From positions 1 to 64,000 of the forward strand of contig WNDY01000001.1 of NCBI GenBank assembly GCA_009914555.1: 64,000 nucleotides of DNA. Direction: 5' to 3'. Positions 19,799 to 28,797 of this stretch are shown here, piece after piece. Position numbers and translations under genes: made by a program. The DNA is from Xylophilus sp. GTDB lineage: Bacteria; Pseudomonadota; Gammaproteobacteria; Burkholderiales; Burkholderiaceae_C. How positions within the stretch are numbered: the stretch's first letter is position 1; every line of letters begins with the position of its first letter. The notes below the pieces were generated by a model. It ran no database searches. It was not told where the DNA came from and was given only the letters and a program-made list of their open reading frames with translations.

Positions 19799-19985
19799 TC
19801 AGTACGGGCCGGCGGCTGCCGGCACCTCGGCGGTTGGGGCCCGGTAGCGCGCGAGATTGGCCCGTGCGGCATGGCGCAGCAGGCTGATGTTGATGCCCGC
19901 GGCGATGAAGCTGCAGCCCCAGTCGGCATAGCGGTGCGCGTGGCATCGATGGCGCTGCGGATCGCGGCCTGCACGTCGGGCTGAA
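19799..19985 (-). pseudogene. HpcH/HpaI-type aldolase C-terminal scrap
   Basis: The minus strand encodes ADWGCSFIAAGINISLLRHA and ARANLARYR before a stop at 19799. Just upstream, in a second frame, it reads DVQAAIRSAIDATR. Together they look like the last helices of an HpcH/HpaI aldolase (the conserved FIAAGID-LLR pattern), split by a frameshift near 19935. The barrel itself is absent. The identification rests on about 45 residues and is tentative. It lies 40 bp upstream of the broken aldehyde dehydrogenase, with the same direction. Confidence 0.45.
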
Positions 19986-19989
19986 CGGT

Positions 19990-20593
19990 CTGGCGCTACC
20001 GTCAGGCCGTGGTGGCCCGCGTGGGCTACCTGCGCGACCTGCGCCGTCGCGGCGGCGCGCTGTGGACCGACGCCGAGGTCACCACCCCCGCGTGCCGGCG
20101 GCATATGGACCGTCACGCTGGCCGGCGTGCCGCCGCTCGGTATCGAGCCGCGCCGTCGCAGCGCCTTCACCCTCGCGCCGCCCGACGGCGCGGGGTGCAC
20201 GGCTGGCCGGCCGTGCTCGGCATCGGCGAGAGCTGCTACTTCAAGCCCGACGCTGGCGTGCTGCTGGGATCGACGTGGCGCCGCACGACGTGGTGCCCGA
20301 GGAACCGGACGTGGCCCTGGGCATCCACTGCATCGGCGAGGCGACGATGATGCAGATCCGCCGGCCGCTGCGCACCTGGGCGGGGGCTGCGCTTCTTCGT
20401 GGGCGACATGGTGATCGGCTGGGAGTCGCGGGTCGAAGGCTCCTTCTGGCTGACGGCACAGGGCGGCTACGGCATCCAGAGCGCGGCCGGCGCCGCGCAG
20501 CTGGCGCGTGCACTGCTGCTGGGCGAAGCGCTGCCAACAGGATTGGCCGACGCAGGCGTCGACCCGGCCGACTCGTCGCCGCAGCGGGCTTGA
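19990..20593 (+). pseudogene. DadA-like FAD-dependent oxidoreductase, multiply frameshifted
   Basis: Homology to an amino-acid-oxidase-type flavoprotein moves through all three frames. Frame pieces are GYLRDLRRRGGALWTDAEV, then VPPLGIEPRRRSAFTLAPPD, then HGWPAVLGIGESCYFKPDAG, then APHDVVPEEPDVALGIH with TMQIRRPLRTWAG, and finally the FAD-binding end GGYGIQSAAGAAQLARALLL. At least four frameshifts are needed, and the N-terminal FAD motif is missing. The gene is long dead. The remaining 97 bp up to the next gene holds nothing recognisable. Confidence 0.75.
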
Positions 20594-20690
20594 TCGGAAA
20601 ACTGGTTTTTCGAGGTCGGCAAGCCAAGCATTCACTTCTAGCGCGGGCCGGCATGTGCAGGATATGGAGTGGCCAAAGCTGACGAAGGCT

Positions 20691-21680
20691 TCATTCCAGC
20701 CTGATACCAGCCGACTTGATGACGTTTCCCCATTTGCGCTTGTCGCCTACCAGGAAGCGACGAAATTCTTCAGGTGTGTTGCCCACTGGTTCCACGCCGT
20801 CCTGCTGCAGACGCTGGATGATTTCGGGCTGACGCAGTGCCTTGACCAAGGCACGCTGCAGTACTGCGACATGGGCTGCAGGCATGCTCCTGGGCGCGCA
20901 CAGTCCAGTCCAGGGCAAGGGGTCGAAACCTAGCAAGCCGGATTCGGCCATGGTAGGCAGGTCGGGTAAGGCAGGGAGCCGTTTCATGCTGGCAATGGCC
21001 AGCGCCCTGAGCTTGCCGGCCTTCACGTACTGGTAGGAGCTGACCGGCTGGTCGAACATCATCGAAACCTCACCGGCCAGGATGTCCGCAATCACCTGGC
21101 CGGTACCCTTGTAGGGCACATGCACGATGTCGATGCCAGTCTGGCTCTTGAACATCTCGCCAGCCAGGTGGCCAGTGGTGCCGTTGCCCGAGGAGGCGAA
21201 ATTAATCTTGCCCGGATTGGCTTTGGCGTAGGCGATCAACTCGGTAACATTGGTGGCTGGAATCTTGGGATTGATAGCCAGGAACAGCGGCGTATTGGCT
21301 ATCAGCGAAACCGGCTGGATATCGGTCTCGGGGTTGAAGGTGGGGTAAGGCTGCAGGTGCGGGAGGATGGACAGCGAGCCTGTCGTACAAATCAACACCG
21401 TATGGCCGTCGGTCGACTTTACCATCTGGTCCGCCGCGATGTTGCCGCCTGCACCGGGCCGATTTTCGATCACCACCGACTGACCCAGTACCTCGGCCAT
21501 GCCTGGAGCCACCAAGCGCGCGATGATGTCATTGGAGCCGCCTGGCGAGAAGCCGACCAGCATGCGCACCTGGCGACTGGGGAAGTGGACCTGGGCCAGG
21601 ATCGGCGGCGCAACCAGGGCCGACAGGAGCATGGCGGCCGCGGCCAGACGCAGCCGGGACAGGAGAGGTGAGTAGCTCAT
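20691..21680 (-). CDS. Bug-family tripartite tricarboxylate receptor (solute-binding protein)
   Basis: This 329-residue periplasmic binding protein has a signal peptide ending near PPILA-QVHFP. The family blocks are RMLVGFSPGGSNDIIARLVA near the N-terminus, VIENRPGAGGNIAADQMVKS, and INFASSGNGTTGHLAGEMFK with HVPYKG. Bug proteins bind carboxylates or other small organic acids. No membrane subunits (TctA/TctB) are nearby, as is common for Bug genes. It is intact and follows the aminotransferase gene by 58 bp in the same direction, so both may serve uptake and first conversion of one amino or keto acid. Confidence 0.92.
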   Translation of the reverse strand: MSYSPLLSRLRLAAAAMLLSALVAPPILAQVHFPSRQVRMLVGFSPGGSNDIIARLVAPGMAEVLGQSVVIENRPGAGGNIAADQMVKSTDGHTVLICTTGSLSILPHLQPYPTFNPETDIQPVSLIANTPLFLAINPKIPATNVTELIAYAKANPGKINFASSGNGTTGHLAGEMFKSQTGIDIVHVPYKGTGQVIADILAGEVSMMFDQPVSSYQYVKAGKLRALAIASMKRLPALPDLPTMAESGLLGFDPLPWTGLCAPRSMPAAHVAVLQRALVKALRQPEIIQRLQQDGVEPVGNTPEEFRRFLVGDKRKWGNVIKSAGIRLE

Positions 21681-21738
21681 GGTGGTTCTCGGCAGTACAG
21701 GGGCAGGAGGAAACAGGGGGGGAAACCGTGCGCCGACC

Positions 21739-22953
21739 TCAAGCGTCCAGCGAGGCGACCGCTACGGCGATGCGGCGAATACTCTCGGCCAAACATTCCT
21801 TGGTGGTGGCGAAGGAAATGCGGAAGTGGCTTGGCATGCCATAGGCTCCTCCATGCAGGGTGGCTACGTTCTGGCTTGGCAGCAGATATTCGGTGAATTC
21901 CTCGCTGGAGGTAATCGCCTTGCCCTGCGGCGTACGACGGCCAAACAGCCCTTCGCAGGAAGCAAAGGTGTAGAAGGCGCCGTTCGGACGGGGACATGCG
22001 ATGCCATCGATGGCATCCAGCCCATCGGCGACTAGGTTGCGCCGGCGCTCGAACAGCTGGCAGTGGACTCCGATGAACTCCTGCGGCCCGGTCAGCGCTG
22101 CCAGCGCCGCGGCCTGCCCCACCGAACTGGGATTGGAAGTGCTTTGCGACTGCAGCTTCACCATGGCCTTGATGAGTGCCTGAGGGGCTGCGGCATAGCC
22201 GATACGCCAGCCGGTCATGGCATAGGCCTTGGAAGTACCGTTGATGGTGAGCGTGCGGTCGCGCATGAAGGGTGCGGCCTGCGCCATAGTGGCGAAGACC
22301 TGACCGTCGTAGATCAGGTGCTCGTAGATGTCGTCGGTCATCACCCATACATGAGGATGGCGCTTCAGCACCTGGGCCAGAGCGACCAGTTCCTGGGTGG
22401 TATAAGCGGCGCCGCTGGGATTGTTGGGCGAGTTCAGCACCAGCCATTTGGTGCGCGGCGTGATGGCCTGCTCCAGGTCTTCGGGCTGCAGCTTGAAGCC
22501 ACGCGCGGCCGGGCAGTTCACGAAGACCGGCCGGCCTTCGGCCAGCAGCACGATGTCCGGGTAGGACACCCAATAAGGCGTCGGCACGATGACCTCGTCG
22601 CCAGACTGCACAGTACACAGTAGCGCACTGAAGACCACCTGCTTGGCTCCCGTGCTGACGATGGTCTCCCCAGGACTGCAGTCCAAACCGTTCTCGCGCC
22701 GAAACTTCCCTGCAACGGCCTCCCGCAGTGCAGGCGTGCCGCCCACGTCGGTGTAGCGCGTCTGGCCGGCCAGCATGGCTCGGTAGGCAGCCTCGATGAT
22801 GTGTGGCGGGGTGGGAAAGTCGGGCTCACCCGTGGTTAGCGAGATGATGTCTCGGCCTTGGGCGCGCAAAGCACGGGCGCGCTGCCCTGCCATGGAACTG
22901 GGTGAGGGTTTGATCCGTTGGAGGCGGTCGGCGATCTGGATAGCGTGTGGCAT
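21739..22953 (-). CDS. Aminotransferase class I/II, aspartate-aminotransferase type
   Basis: This 404-residue PLP enzyme has a fold-type-I arrangement. It shows LTTGEPDFPTPPHIIEAA near the N-terminus, YTDVGGTPALREAVAGKF, the NSPNNPSGA asparagine motif and the PLP-lysine region TINGTSKAYAMTGWRIGY. The pattern is that of subgroup I-gamma aspartate/aromatic aminotransferases. The ATG at 22953 (MPHAIQIADRL) is used; an in-frame start at 23013 would run into the promoter gap. It is divergent from a LysR gene with a 160-bp gap, so it is probably regulated by it. The amino donor and acceptor cannot be told from sequence. Confidence 0.9.
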   Translation of the reverse strand: MPHAIQIADRLQRIKPSPSSMAGQRARALRAQGRDIISLTTGEPDFPTPPHIIEAAYRAMLAGQTRYTDVGGTPALREAVAGKFRRENGLDCSPGETIVSTGAKQVVFSALLCTVQSGDEVIVPTPYWVSYPDIVLLAEGRPVFVNCPAARGFKLQPEDLEQAITPRTKWLVLNSPNNPSGAAYTTQELVALAQVLKRHPHVWVMTDDIYEHLIYDGQVFATMAQAAPFMRDRTLTINGTSKAYAMTGWRIGYAAAPQALIKAMVKLQSQSTSNPSSVGQAAALAALTGPQEFIGVHCQLFERRRNLVADGLDAIDGIACPRPNGAFYTFASCEGLFGRRTPQGKAITSSEEFTEYLLPSQNVATLHGGAYGMPSHFRISFATTKECLAESIRRIAVAVASLDA

Positions 22954-23113
22954 TGCGAGCGGTGCCTTCGTTCTGGTGTTGAAAGGGGCTGTGCAGCGCA
23001 GTGTCCGGCGCACCCCAAACTTCTGAAAACGATTAATCCGCGTGCCGCTCCATTCCGAAATTTCCTGGCATCCAACTTGCCGCGTTTCCTCTCTGGATCA
23101 ATCGAGCCTGGGC

Positions 23114-24058
23114 ATGAACTTCACTTTCAAGCAACTCGAAGCTTTTTACTTCGCGGCCACGCTCGGCAGCTTCAGCGCAGCGGCACTGCGCCTGCACACC
23201 ACGCAGTCGGCCATTTCCAAGCGCGTAGCCGAACTGGAATCCGACCTGGCCGAGCGGTTGCTGCACCGCGTGCCACAGGGCCTAGTGCCCACTGCCGCCG
23301 GCCAGCACCTGCTGCCACTGGCCAAGCAAACGCTGAACCTGCGCGAACGGATCGCGCATGAGCTTCGGCCCACACGGCAGTTGCGTGGAACTGTCAAGCT
23401 TGGAGCGACCGAGTTGACCGCGCTGACATGGCTTACCCGACTTCTCCAATTGCTCCAGGCCGACCATCCGGAGTTGCGGGTAGAACCGGTTATTGATGCG
23501 GGCCTCAGGCTCTTCGATGCGCTGCGGGCACACCGCATCGACATGGCCTTGCTACCTGGCGGAGGATGGGGCGAAGGCTTCTGTATCATCGAGGTGGGTC
23601 GCGTCGAAGACCCCTGGATGGCCAGCCCGCGGCTGGATATCCCATCGCGCCCGCTCAAACCCGGCGAGTTCGCGGGACTGACCGCGCTGGAGCAGTCTGC
23701 CGGCTCGGCAAAGAGCCTTTTTTATGCTGCTTGGCGCGCGGAAAATGGCTTCAATTTCAAAACCACTTTGGAGACCAATAGCCTAACCGTCCTCAGAGAT
23801 CTGACGATTGCCGGTATGGGGGTGACGCAGTTGCCTCTCGCCTATGTCCTGGAAGATATTGCTGCCGGCTTGATCCGGGTCATCGAGAGCGATCCCTCTC
23901 CGCCGACGATGGGGTTCAGCGCGATTTGGTGGCCGGATCCTTTCAACCCCGCATTGACCGCGATCGCAGAAAGAGCTGCTGCGATATGCGACTTTCGGCG
24001 ACCGCCAGCCTATTGGCCCCATACGCTCGAATCGGTACCTCTCGTATCGGCGGGATGA
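23114..24058 (+). CDS. LysR-family transcriptional regulator
   Basis: This 314-residue LysR regulator has the N-terminal helix-turn-helix FKQLEAFYFAATLGSFSAAA with SAISKRVAELESDLAE. The ATG at 23114 (MNFTFKQLEAF) fits the family start. It is divergent from the aminotransferase-Bug receptor pair, the usual arrangement for a regulator of that operon. The gap holds an AT-richer stretch near 23017-23037 (CTTCTGAAAACGATTAATCC), the likely promoter zone. Base composition of the gene end (23,720 onward) is lower in GC than its neighbours, but the reading frame is intact. Confidence 0.9.
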   Translation: MNFTFKQLEAFYFAATLGSFSAAALRLHTTQSAISKRVAELESDLAERLLHRVPQGLVPTAAGQHLLPLAKQTLNLRERIAHELRPTRQLRGTVKLGATELTALTWLTRLLQLLQADHPELRVEPVIDAGLRLFDALRAHRIDMALLPGGGWGEGFCIIEVGRVEDPWMASPRLDIPSRPLKPGEFAGLTALEQSAGSAKSLFYAAWRAENGFNFKTTLETNSLTVLRDLTIAGMGVTQLPLAYVLEDIAAGLIRVIESDPSPPTMGFSAIWWPDPFNPALTAIAERAAAICDFRRPPAYWPHTLESVPLVSAG

Positions 24059-24085
24059 GGGTTCGACCACCCGCGCCCGTCACGC

Positions 24086-24598
24086 TTACTGGACCTTGAC
24101 GTTCGGACGGCGCTCTGCATACCTCTTCTGGGCGATACGGCTGCGAAAGGTCTCGACGCTCACCCGCGCCGGGTTGCGCCGGACGCGCACGCCGAACAAA
24201 TCGTCCAGCCCCAGCGGTTCGATGACCTCGAGCGCATCGGCGTCCGACAGCCTGACCCCCACGGACGTGGCGAAATAATTCGGACCAGGAGGCGACCGCG
24301 TCTTCCAACGACCGCAGGGGGCGCACCGCATGGCCGAAATGGCGTTCGAACCACCGGTGCACATGTGCCTGGTTGGTCACCTTCCAGGGCCGTTGCGGGC
24401 ATGCCCGCACGATCCGCTGCTGGTACCCCTGCTCCATCCCCAGCGGCTCCAATGCATCGAAGTAGGCCAGGTCGATGTCCGCCAGGTGCGACGGCGCGCC
24501 ATAGCTATGCAGGTGCTCCCACACGAGGTAGGCCTGGCACCGCCGGCCAACAGGGCGGCGGCGACGGATCGGAAGCGCAGGAGATGGCGAGGACGCAT
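24086..24598 (-). pseudogene. Nucleotidyltransferase-family protein (COG3575-like), frameshifted
   Basis: The start MRPRHLLRFRSVAAALLAGG is in one frame. The middle, EHLHSYGAPSHLADIDLAYF (with a DxD pair) and WKVTNQAHVHRWFERHFG, is in a second frame. The end, SVGVRLSDADALEVIEPLG and RRNPARVSVETFRSRIAQKR, is in a third. The joins are near 24545 (with loss of some 25 residues) and near 24285. The pieces resemble small nucleotidyltransferase-like proteins of COG3575 (about 190 residues). It is not translatable as one protein. Confidence 0.7.
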
Positions 24599-24664
24599 GG
24601 CGTATTCCTTGTGCAGGCCGTCGCATGCGATCGCAAGGGGCGCTGCGCCCCGGCGCCTGCCTGC

Positions 24665-24904
24665 TTACTCGGGCGTCTGTTCCTTCAGCGAGGTGATGGC
24701 ATAGCCCTTCTCGCGCAACTGCGCGCCGGGCTGCTCGATGCCGTAGTCGGGCCAGCGCGCGGCCTCGTCATCCAGTTCCTTGCCGCGAGCCTCGCTTTCC
24801 CAGTCGGTGTTGATCGCCTCCTGCGGAATCGGCTTGCCTTCGGGCACGGCGAGGTGGGAGAACTTGCCATCGGCTTCGGCTCGGCGGTAGATGTCCACGC
24901 GCAT
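24665..24904 (-). CDS. Small conserved protein (DUF6139-like)
   Basis: This 79-residue soluble acidic protein begins MRVDIYRRAEADGKFSHLAV, followed by a proline-flanked PEGKPIPQEA and ending in a YGIEQP and KGYAITS motif. The pattern resembles small proteins of unknown function found widely in Burkholderiales (I believe DUF6139). No signal peptide, membrane segment or catalytic motif is visible. It is preceded by a ribosome-site-like GGAAAGGACC about eight bases before the ATG. It stands between the nucleotidyltransferase pseudogene and the D-cysteine desulfhydrase gene, with no clear operon partner. Confidence 0.65.
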   Translation of the reverse strand: MRVDIYRRAEADGKFSHLAVPEGKPIPQEAINTDWESEARGKELDDEAARWPDYGIEQPGAQLREKGYAITSLKEQTPE

Positions 24905-24999
24905 GGTTGGGGTCCTTTCCTTGGATGGGTTGGACGGACCACTTTACCCCGACGGCCCGGCGCCGGTACGTAGGAACAGCGCCCGAGCGCCGGCCGCCC

Positions 25000-26016
25000 T
25001 CAATGGGCTTGGCCGAACACCCACCGATGCCCGAACAGCCCTGGCGCGCCGCCGGTGTGCAGGAACACCACGTCGGCATCGCGCGGCCAGCGGCCCGCGC
25101 GCACGTCGGCCACGAGGCCGGCGAAGGCCTTGCCGGTGTAGACCGGGTCGAGCAGGATGCCCTCGGTCTCGGCGAGCAGGCGCACGGCCTCGCGCATCGC
25201 GTCGGTAGGCGCGGCGTAGCCGGGGCCAACCTGGCGGTCGTCAGCGCGGACAGCCGCCTCGGCGGCCGCCGCGTCGAGGCCGAGCAGGCCGCATGTCTCG
25301 CGCACGAGCGCACGCACCTTGGCGGCCTGCACATCGGCCGCGCGACTCACGCAGTGGCCGGTGACCGCCACCCGGGGCAGCGCACCCGCCAGCGCGAGCC
25401 CCGCCAGCAGGCCGGCCTGGGTGCCGCCGCTGCCGGTGGCGAGCGCCACGGCGCGCAGGTCCAGCCCCACGTCGCGCGCCTGCGTTGCCAGTTCGCGCCC
25501 GGCCACCGCATAGCCCAGCGCGCCCAGCGGCGAGGAGCCGCCGCCCGGGATCGCATACGGCTTGCGGCCCTGCGCGCGCTGGCCGTCGAGGTACGCGCCG
25601 AGCACCGCGTCGCCGGCCTGCGGCGCGCGCCAGGCGACCACCTCGGCACCGAAGAAGCCGTTGAGCCAGGCATTGCCCGAGGCGCGGTAGTCTTCGGGCG
25701 CGTCCGGCTGGCGGTCCTCCAGCACCAGGCCGCAGCGCAGGCCGGCCCGGGCCGCGGCGGCGGCCGTCATGCGGGCATGGTTGGACTGCAGCGCGCCGAC
25801 GGTCACGAGCATGTCGGCGCCTTGCGCCAGCGCATCGGCCACGAGGAATTCGAGCTTGCGCGCCTTGTTGCCGCCGAAGGCGAGGCCGGTGCAGTCGTCG
25901 CGCTTGACGTGCAGCCGCGGGCCGCCGAGCAGGGCCGACAGGCGCGGCAGCGGCTCCAGCGGCGTGGGTTGGTGGGCCAGGGGGAAGCGGGCGAAGGGAG
26001 CGAGCGGGTCGGTCAT
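25000..26016 (-). CDS. dcyD: D-cysteine desulfhydrase, PLP-dependent
   Basis: This 338-residue fold-type-II PLP enzyme breaks D-cysteine to pyruvate, sulfide and ammonia, or acts as an ACC-deaminase-like enzyme. It has KRDDCTGLAFGGNKARKLEF with the PLP lysine at residue 51, VGALQSNHARMTAAAAARAG for cofactor binding, and LATGSGGTQAGLLAG as phosphate-binding loop. Threonine instead of the substrate-binding residues of true ACC deaminase cannot be assessed here, so the sub-function is family-based. A Bug receptor gene lies 86 bp upstream in the same direction and could import its substrate. Confidence 0.85.
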   Translation of the reverse strand: MTDPLAPFARFPLAHQPTPLEPLPRLSALLGGPRLHVKRDDCTGLAFGGNKARKLEFLVADALAQGADMLVTVGALQSNHARMTAAAAARAGLRCGLVLEDRQPDAPEDYRASGNAWLNGFFGAEVVAWRAPQAGDAVLGAYLDGQRAQGRKPYAIPGGGSSPLGALGYAVAGRELATQARDVGLDLRAVALATGSGGTQAGLLAGLALAGALPRVAVTGHCVSRAADVQAAKVRALVRETCGLLGLDAAAAEAAVRADDRQVGPGYAAPTDAMREAVRLLAETEGILLDPVYTGKAFAGLVADVRAGRWPRDADVVFLHTGGAPGLFGHRWVFGQAH

Positions 26017-26102
26017 GGCAATGGACTCATACAGGTGGGAGGAACCTCGTACAGCGCCCGATCCACGAACGCCTCAGGCAGGTACAGTACAGTGTATTCA
26101 GA

Positions 26103-27101
26103 TCACTCCACCTTGGCGCCGGAGTCCTTGACGATCCGGACCCAGCGCGGCAGGTCGGCCGCCACCGCGTCGCCGAAGTCGGCCGAGGAGAGCTTCCACG
26201 GCTGCGCGCCCTGCTGGGCCAGGCGCTCCTGCACGTCGCGCGCGTCGAGCGTCCGGCCGACGGCCGTGTGCAGTTTGGCGACCACGTCGCCCGGCGTGCC
26301 GGCGGGCGCGAACAGACCGTACCACGGCGTGAAGCCGAAGCCCGGCAGCGTCTCGGCGATGGTGGGCGACTGCGGCAGCGCGGCCACGCGCTGCGGGTTG
26401 ACCACGCCGAGCACCTTGAGCTTGCCGGCGTGGATGAAGCCGATGCACGACGGCAGGCTCTGCACCGACAGCGGAACCTGGCCGCTGACCACGTCGGTCG
26501 CTGCGGCGGCGGCGGAGGACTTGTAGGGCACGTGCTGCAGCGCGATGCCGGCCTGCTTGCGCAGCACCTCGACGATCAGATGGTTGAGCGTGCCGTTGCC
26601 GGCCGAGGCGTAGCTGATCCCGCCGGGGCGCTGTTTCGCCAGCGCGATGAGTTCGGCCACGTTGTTGGGCGGGAACGAGGGGTTGGCCACCAGCACGTAG
26701 CCCGCGGTGGCGATGGCCGCGACCGGCACGAAATCCTTCACCGGGTCGAAGCCCGGGGCCTTGTAGAGCGCCGGCGCGATGACCTGGGCGCTGTCGCTGG
26801 TGAGCAGCAGCGTGTGGCCGTCGGGCCGGGCCTTGGCCGTGTAGGCGGTGCCGATGTTGCCGCCGGCGCCCACGCGGTTGTCGACCACGAAGGGCTGGCC
26901 CAGCAGCTCCGAGACGCGCTGCAGCACGATGCGGGCGATCGCGTCGTTGGCGCCGCCGGCGCCCTGGGGCACGACGACGGTGACCGGGTGCGCCGGGTAG
27001 GCGGCCGGCTGGGCGCGGGCTGCGCCGCCGACGGCAGAGGCGGCGAGGGCACCCAACAGCAGCTGGCGGCGGCGGGCGGACAGAAGAAGGTTCGAGGGCA
27101 T
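26103..27101 (-). CDS. Bug-family tripartite tricarboxylate receptor
   Basis: This 332-residue periplasmic receptor has a signal peptide with paired arginines (ARRRQLLLGALAASAVGG, cleavage at ARA-QPAAY). Family blocks follow: VVPQGAGGANDAIARIVLQR, FVVDNRVGAGGNIGTAYTAK, ISYASAGNGTLNHLIVEVLR and HVPYKSSAAAAATDVVSG. No TctAB genes are nearby. It ends 86 bp before the D-cysteine desulfhydrase start in the same direction, so both may be one transcript. Ligand unknown. A candidate dispersed repeat (copy B) lies in the 148-bp gap upstream of its start. Confidence 0.92.
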   Translation of the reverse strand: MPSNLLLSARRRQLLLGALAASAVGGAARAQPAAYPAHPVTVVVPQGAGGANDAIARIVLQRVSELLGQPFVVDNRVGAGGNIGTAYTAKARPDGHTLLLTSDSAQVIAPALYKAPGFDPVKDFVPVAAIATAGYVLVANPSFPPNNVAELIALAKQRPGGISYASAGNGTLNHLIVEVLRKQAGIALQHVPYKSSAAAAATDVVSGQVPLSVQSLPSCIGFIHAGKLKVLGVVNPQRVAALPQSPTIAETLPGFGFTPWYGLFAPAGTPGDVVAKLHTAVGRTLDARDVQERLAQQGAQPWKLSSADFGDAVAADLPRWVRIVKDSGAKVE

Positions 27102-27181
27102 GGCGGCGTGTCTCCGTGGCGCGCCGAAGGAGCCGGCGCCGCGCAGGATCGTAGCAGCGCCGCCGGCGGCCGCAGCGGCCT

Positions 27182-27243
27182 GGATACACCCCGCTCTACA
27201 CCTCCATGGTGCTTGGCTGACGAGTGCTACAAGACCATACTCC
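27182..27243. repeat. Intergenic element with paired ATAC half-sites (copy B)
   Basis: GGATACACCCC (27182-27192) and ATACTCC (27237-27243) frame 62 bp that end seven bases from the stop codon of the alpha/beta hydrolase gene. The right end, GCTACAAGACCATACTCC, resembles the right end of copy F (GGTGCAAGAGGATACCCC). This copy is the least regular one, because its left half-site has an extra A. It occupies most of the 148-bp gap in front of the Bug receptor. Confidence 0.3.
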
Positions 27244-27249
27244 GCACCG

Positions 27250-28041
27250 TCAGTGCCATACCGGCTTCTCGGCGAGGAAGTCGAGGACCAGCGCGTCGAA
27301 CTCTTCCGGCGCCTCCAGCTGCGGCCAGTGGCCCACGCCCGGCAGCGCGTGCAAGCGCGCGCCCGGCAGGGCGGCCGCGGCCTCGCGCAGCACGACCGGT
27401 GGCGCGCAGCGGTCGTGGCCGCCGGCGACGAACAGCGCCGGCAGGTGCAGCTGCGGCAGCACGGCGCGGCGGTCGAAGGACGCGAGCGCGGCCAGCGCGC
27501 GCCGGTAGGTCGCCTCGTGCGCCTGGGCCAGCGCGTGCTGGGCCAGGCGCACGCCCTCGGGCAGCGCGCCGGGGCCGATCTGCTGCGGCACCAGGCGCTC
27601 GGCCAGGGCGGTCATGCCGATGCCGCTGTCGAGCGCGGCCAGCCGCGGGCCGGCCCAGTCGCGCGCCGCATCGGCCGACCAGGCCGGCAGGCCGCCGCAG
27701 AACACCATGCGCTCGACCAGCGCCGGCTGCCGCACGGCCAGCTCCAGCGCCACCATGGCGCCCATGCCGTGGCCGACGACGGCGAGCCCGCCCGGGCCGC
27801 CCTGCGCCGCGGCCAGCGCCCGGACCAGCGTGGTGCAGCGCTCGGCCAGGCCCTTGAAGCCATAGGGCTCGATCGGCGGGCTGGCGCCGTAGCCCGGCAT
27901 GTTCCAGGCCACGGCGCGGTAGCCGGCGGCAGCCAGGGTCTCGACCTGGGGGGCGAACGTGAGGTGGCCGCCATCGGCGTCGTGCAGCAGCAGCACGGTG
28001 GGGCCGGAGCCGAGGATGGTGAAGGTGGGGAGCGCGGTCAT
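27250..28041 (-). CDS. Alpha/beta hydrolase with glycine at the nucleophile position
   Basis: This 263-residue protein of the enol-lactonase/haloperoxidase type has an oxyanion stretch (LLLHDADGG), a typical cap region and the acid and base of a catalytic triad (VAGGHDRCAPP and LPGVGHWPQLE). The nucleophile elbow, however, reads VVGHGMGAM, with glycine at residue 92 where serine is normal; the codon is GGC. It may therefore be inactive, or work without a covalent nucleophile. The ATG at 28041 gives a standard-length protein. It is divergent from the flavin reductase gene (172-bp gap). Confidence 0.85.
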   Translation of the reverse strand: MTALPTFTILGSGPTVLLLHDADGGHLTFAPQVETLAAAGYRAVAWNMPGYGASPPIEPYGFKGLAERCTTLVRALAAAQGGPGGLAVVGHGMGAMVALELAVRQPALVERMVFCGGLPAWSADAARDWAGPRLAALDSGIGMTALAERLVPQQIGPGALPEGVRLAQHALAQAHEATYRRALAALASFDRRAVLPQLHLPALFVAGGHDRCAPPVVLREAAAALPGARLHALPGVGHWPQLEAPEEFDALVLDFLAEKPVWH

Positions 28042-28213
28042 GGAAGGCGGGCGGCGCAGCCGCCGCGCCGGGGCGCAACGGGGGCAATGCGGCCCGTGCC
28101 GGCCGGGGAGAAACGGGCCGCCCATAATATCCGACCGATCCGCCCGTCCCGGTCCGACGCCGGCGCGCGCGGAACCCGGCGATGATCCATCGCAGCATCC
28201 GAGCCCGCTTCCT

Positions 28214-28738
28214 GTGCCTTCCGTCCCTCCAACGCCTTCGCAGGCCCGCCCGCCGGGCTTTTCCCCGCGCGAATTCCGCGACGCCCTCGGCATGTTCGTC
28301 ACCGGCATCACCGTGGTCACGCTGCGCGCGGCCGACGGCCGCCTGGTCGGGCTGACGGCCAGCTCGTTCAACTCGGTCTCGCTCGATCCGCCGCTGGTGC
28401 TCTGGAGCCTGGCGCACAGCTCGTCGTCGATGCCGGCGCTCCAGGCCGGCAGCCACTACGCGATCAACGTGCTGGCGGCCGACCAGCGCGAACTGGCACT
28501 GCAGTTCGCCGCGCGCGGCGTGGACCGCTTCGCCGGCGTCGCGTTCACCGAAGGCGTGGCCGGCGCGCCGCTGCTGGCCGGCGCCGCGGCCACCTTCGAA
28601 TGCTTCAGCCGCAGCCGCTACGACGAGGGCGACCATGTGATCTTCGTCGGCGAGGTGGAGCGCTGCAGCCACCGCGCCGGCGCCGCGCCGCTGCTCTACC
28701 ACGGCGGGCGCTTCTATACGGAACGGCTGCTGGGCTGA
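28214..28738 (+). CDS. Flavin reductase family protein
   Basis: This 174-residue flavin-binding split-barrel protein would reduce FMN or FAD with NAD(P)H and pass it to a two-component monooxygenase. Family marks are FRDALGMFVTGITVVTLRAA, GLTASSFNSVSLDPPLVLWS, and the GDHVIFVGEVE strand with the final YHGGRFY. A GTG start at 28214 is chosen, because the next ATG (28291) would cut into the conserved first strand. No monooxygenase is adjacent; the flavin-dependent enzymes near 42-46 kb could be clients, which is inference. Confidence 0.85.
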   Translation: MPSVPPTPSQARPPGFSPREFRDALGMFVTGITVVTLRAADGRLVGLTASSFNSVSLDPPLVLWSLAHSSSSMPALQAGSHYAINVLAADQRELALQFAARGVDRFAGVAFTEGVAGAPLLAGAAATFECFSRSRYDEGDHVIFVGEVERCSHRAGAAPLLYHGGRFYTERLLG

Positions 28739-28797
28739 GACCAGGGGCAAAGAGTCGCGCCGGTGGCACACTCGACCGCTCTGCCAGGAGCTTTGCC

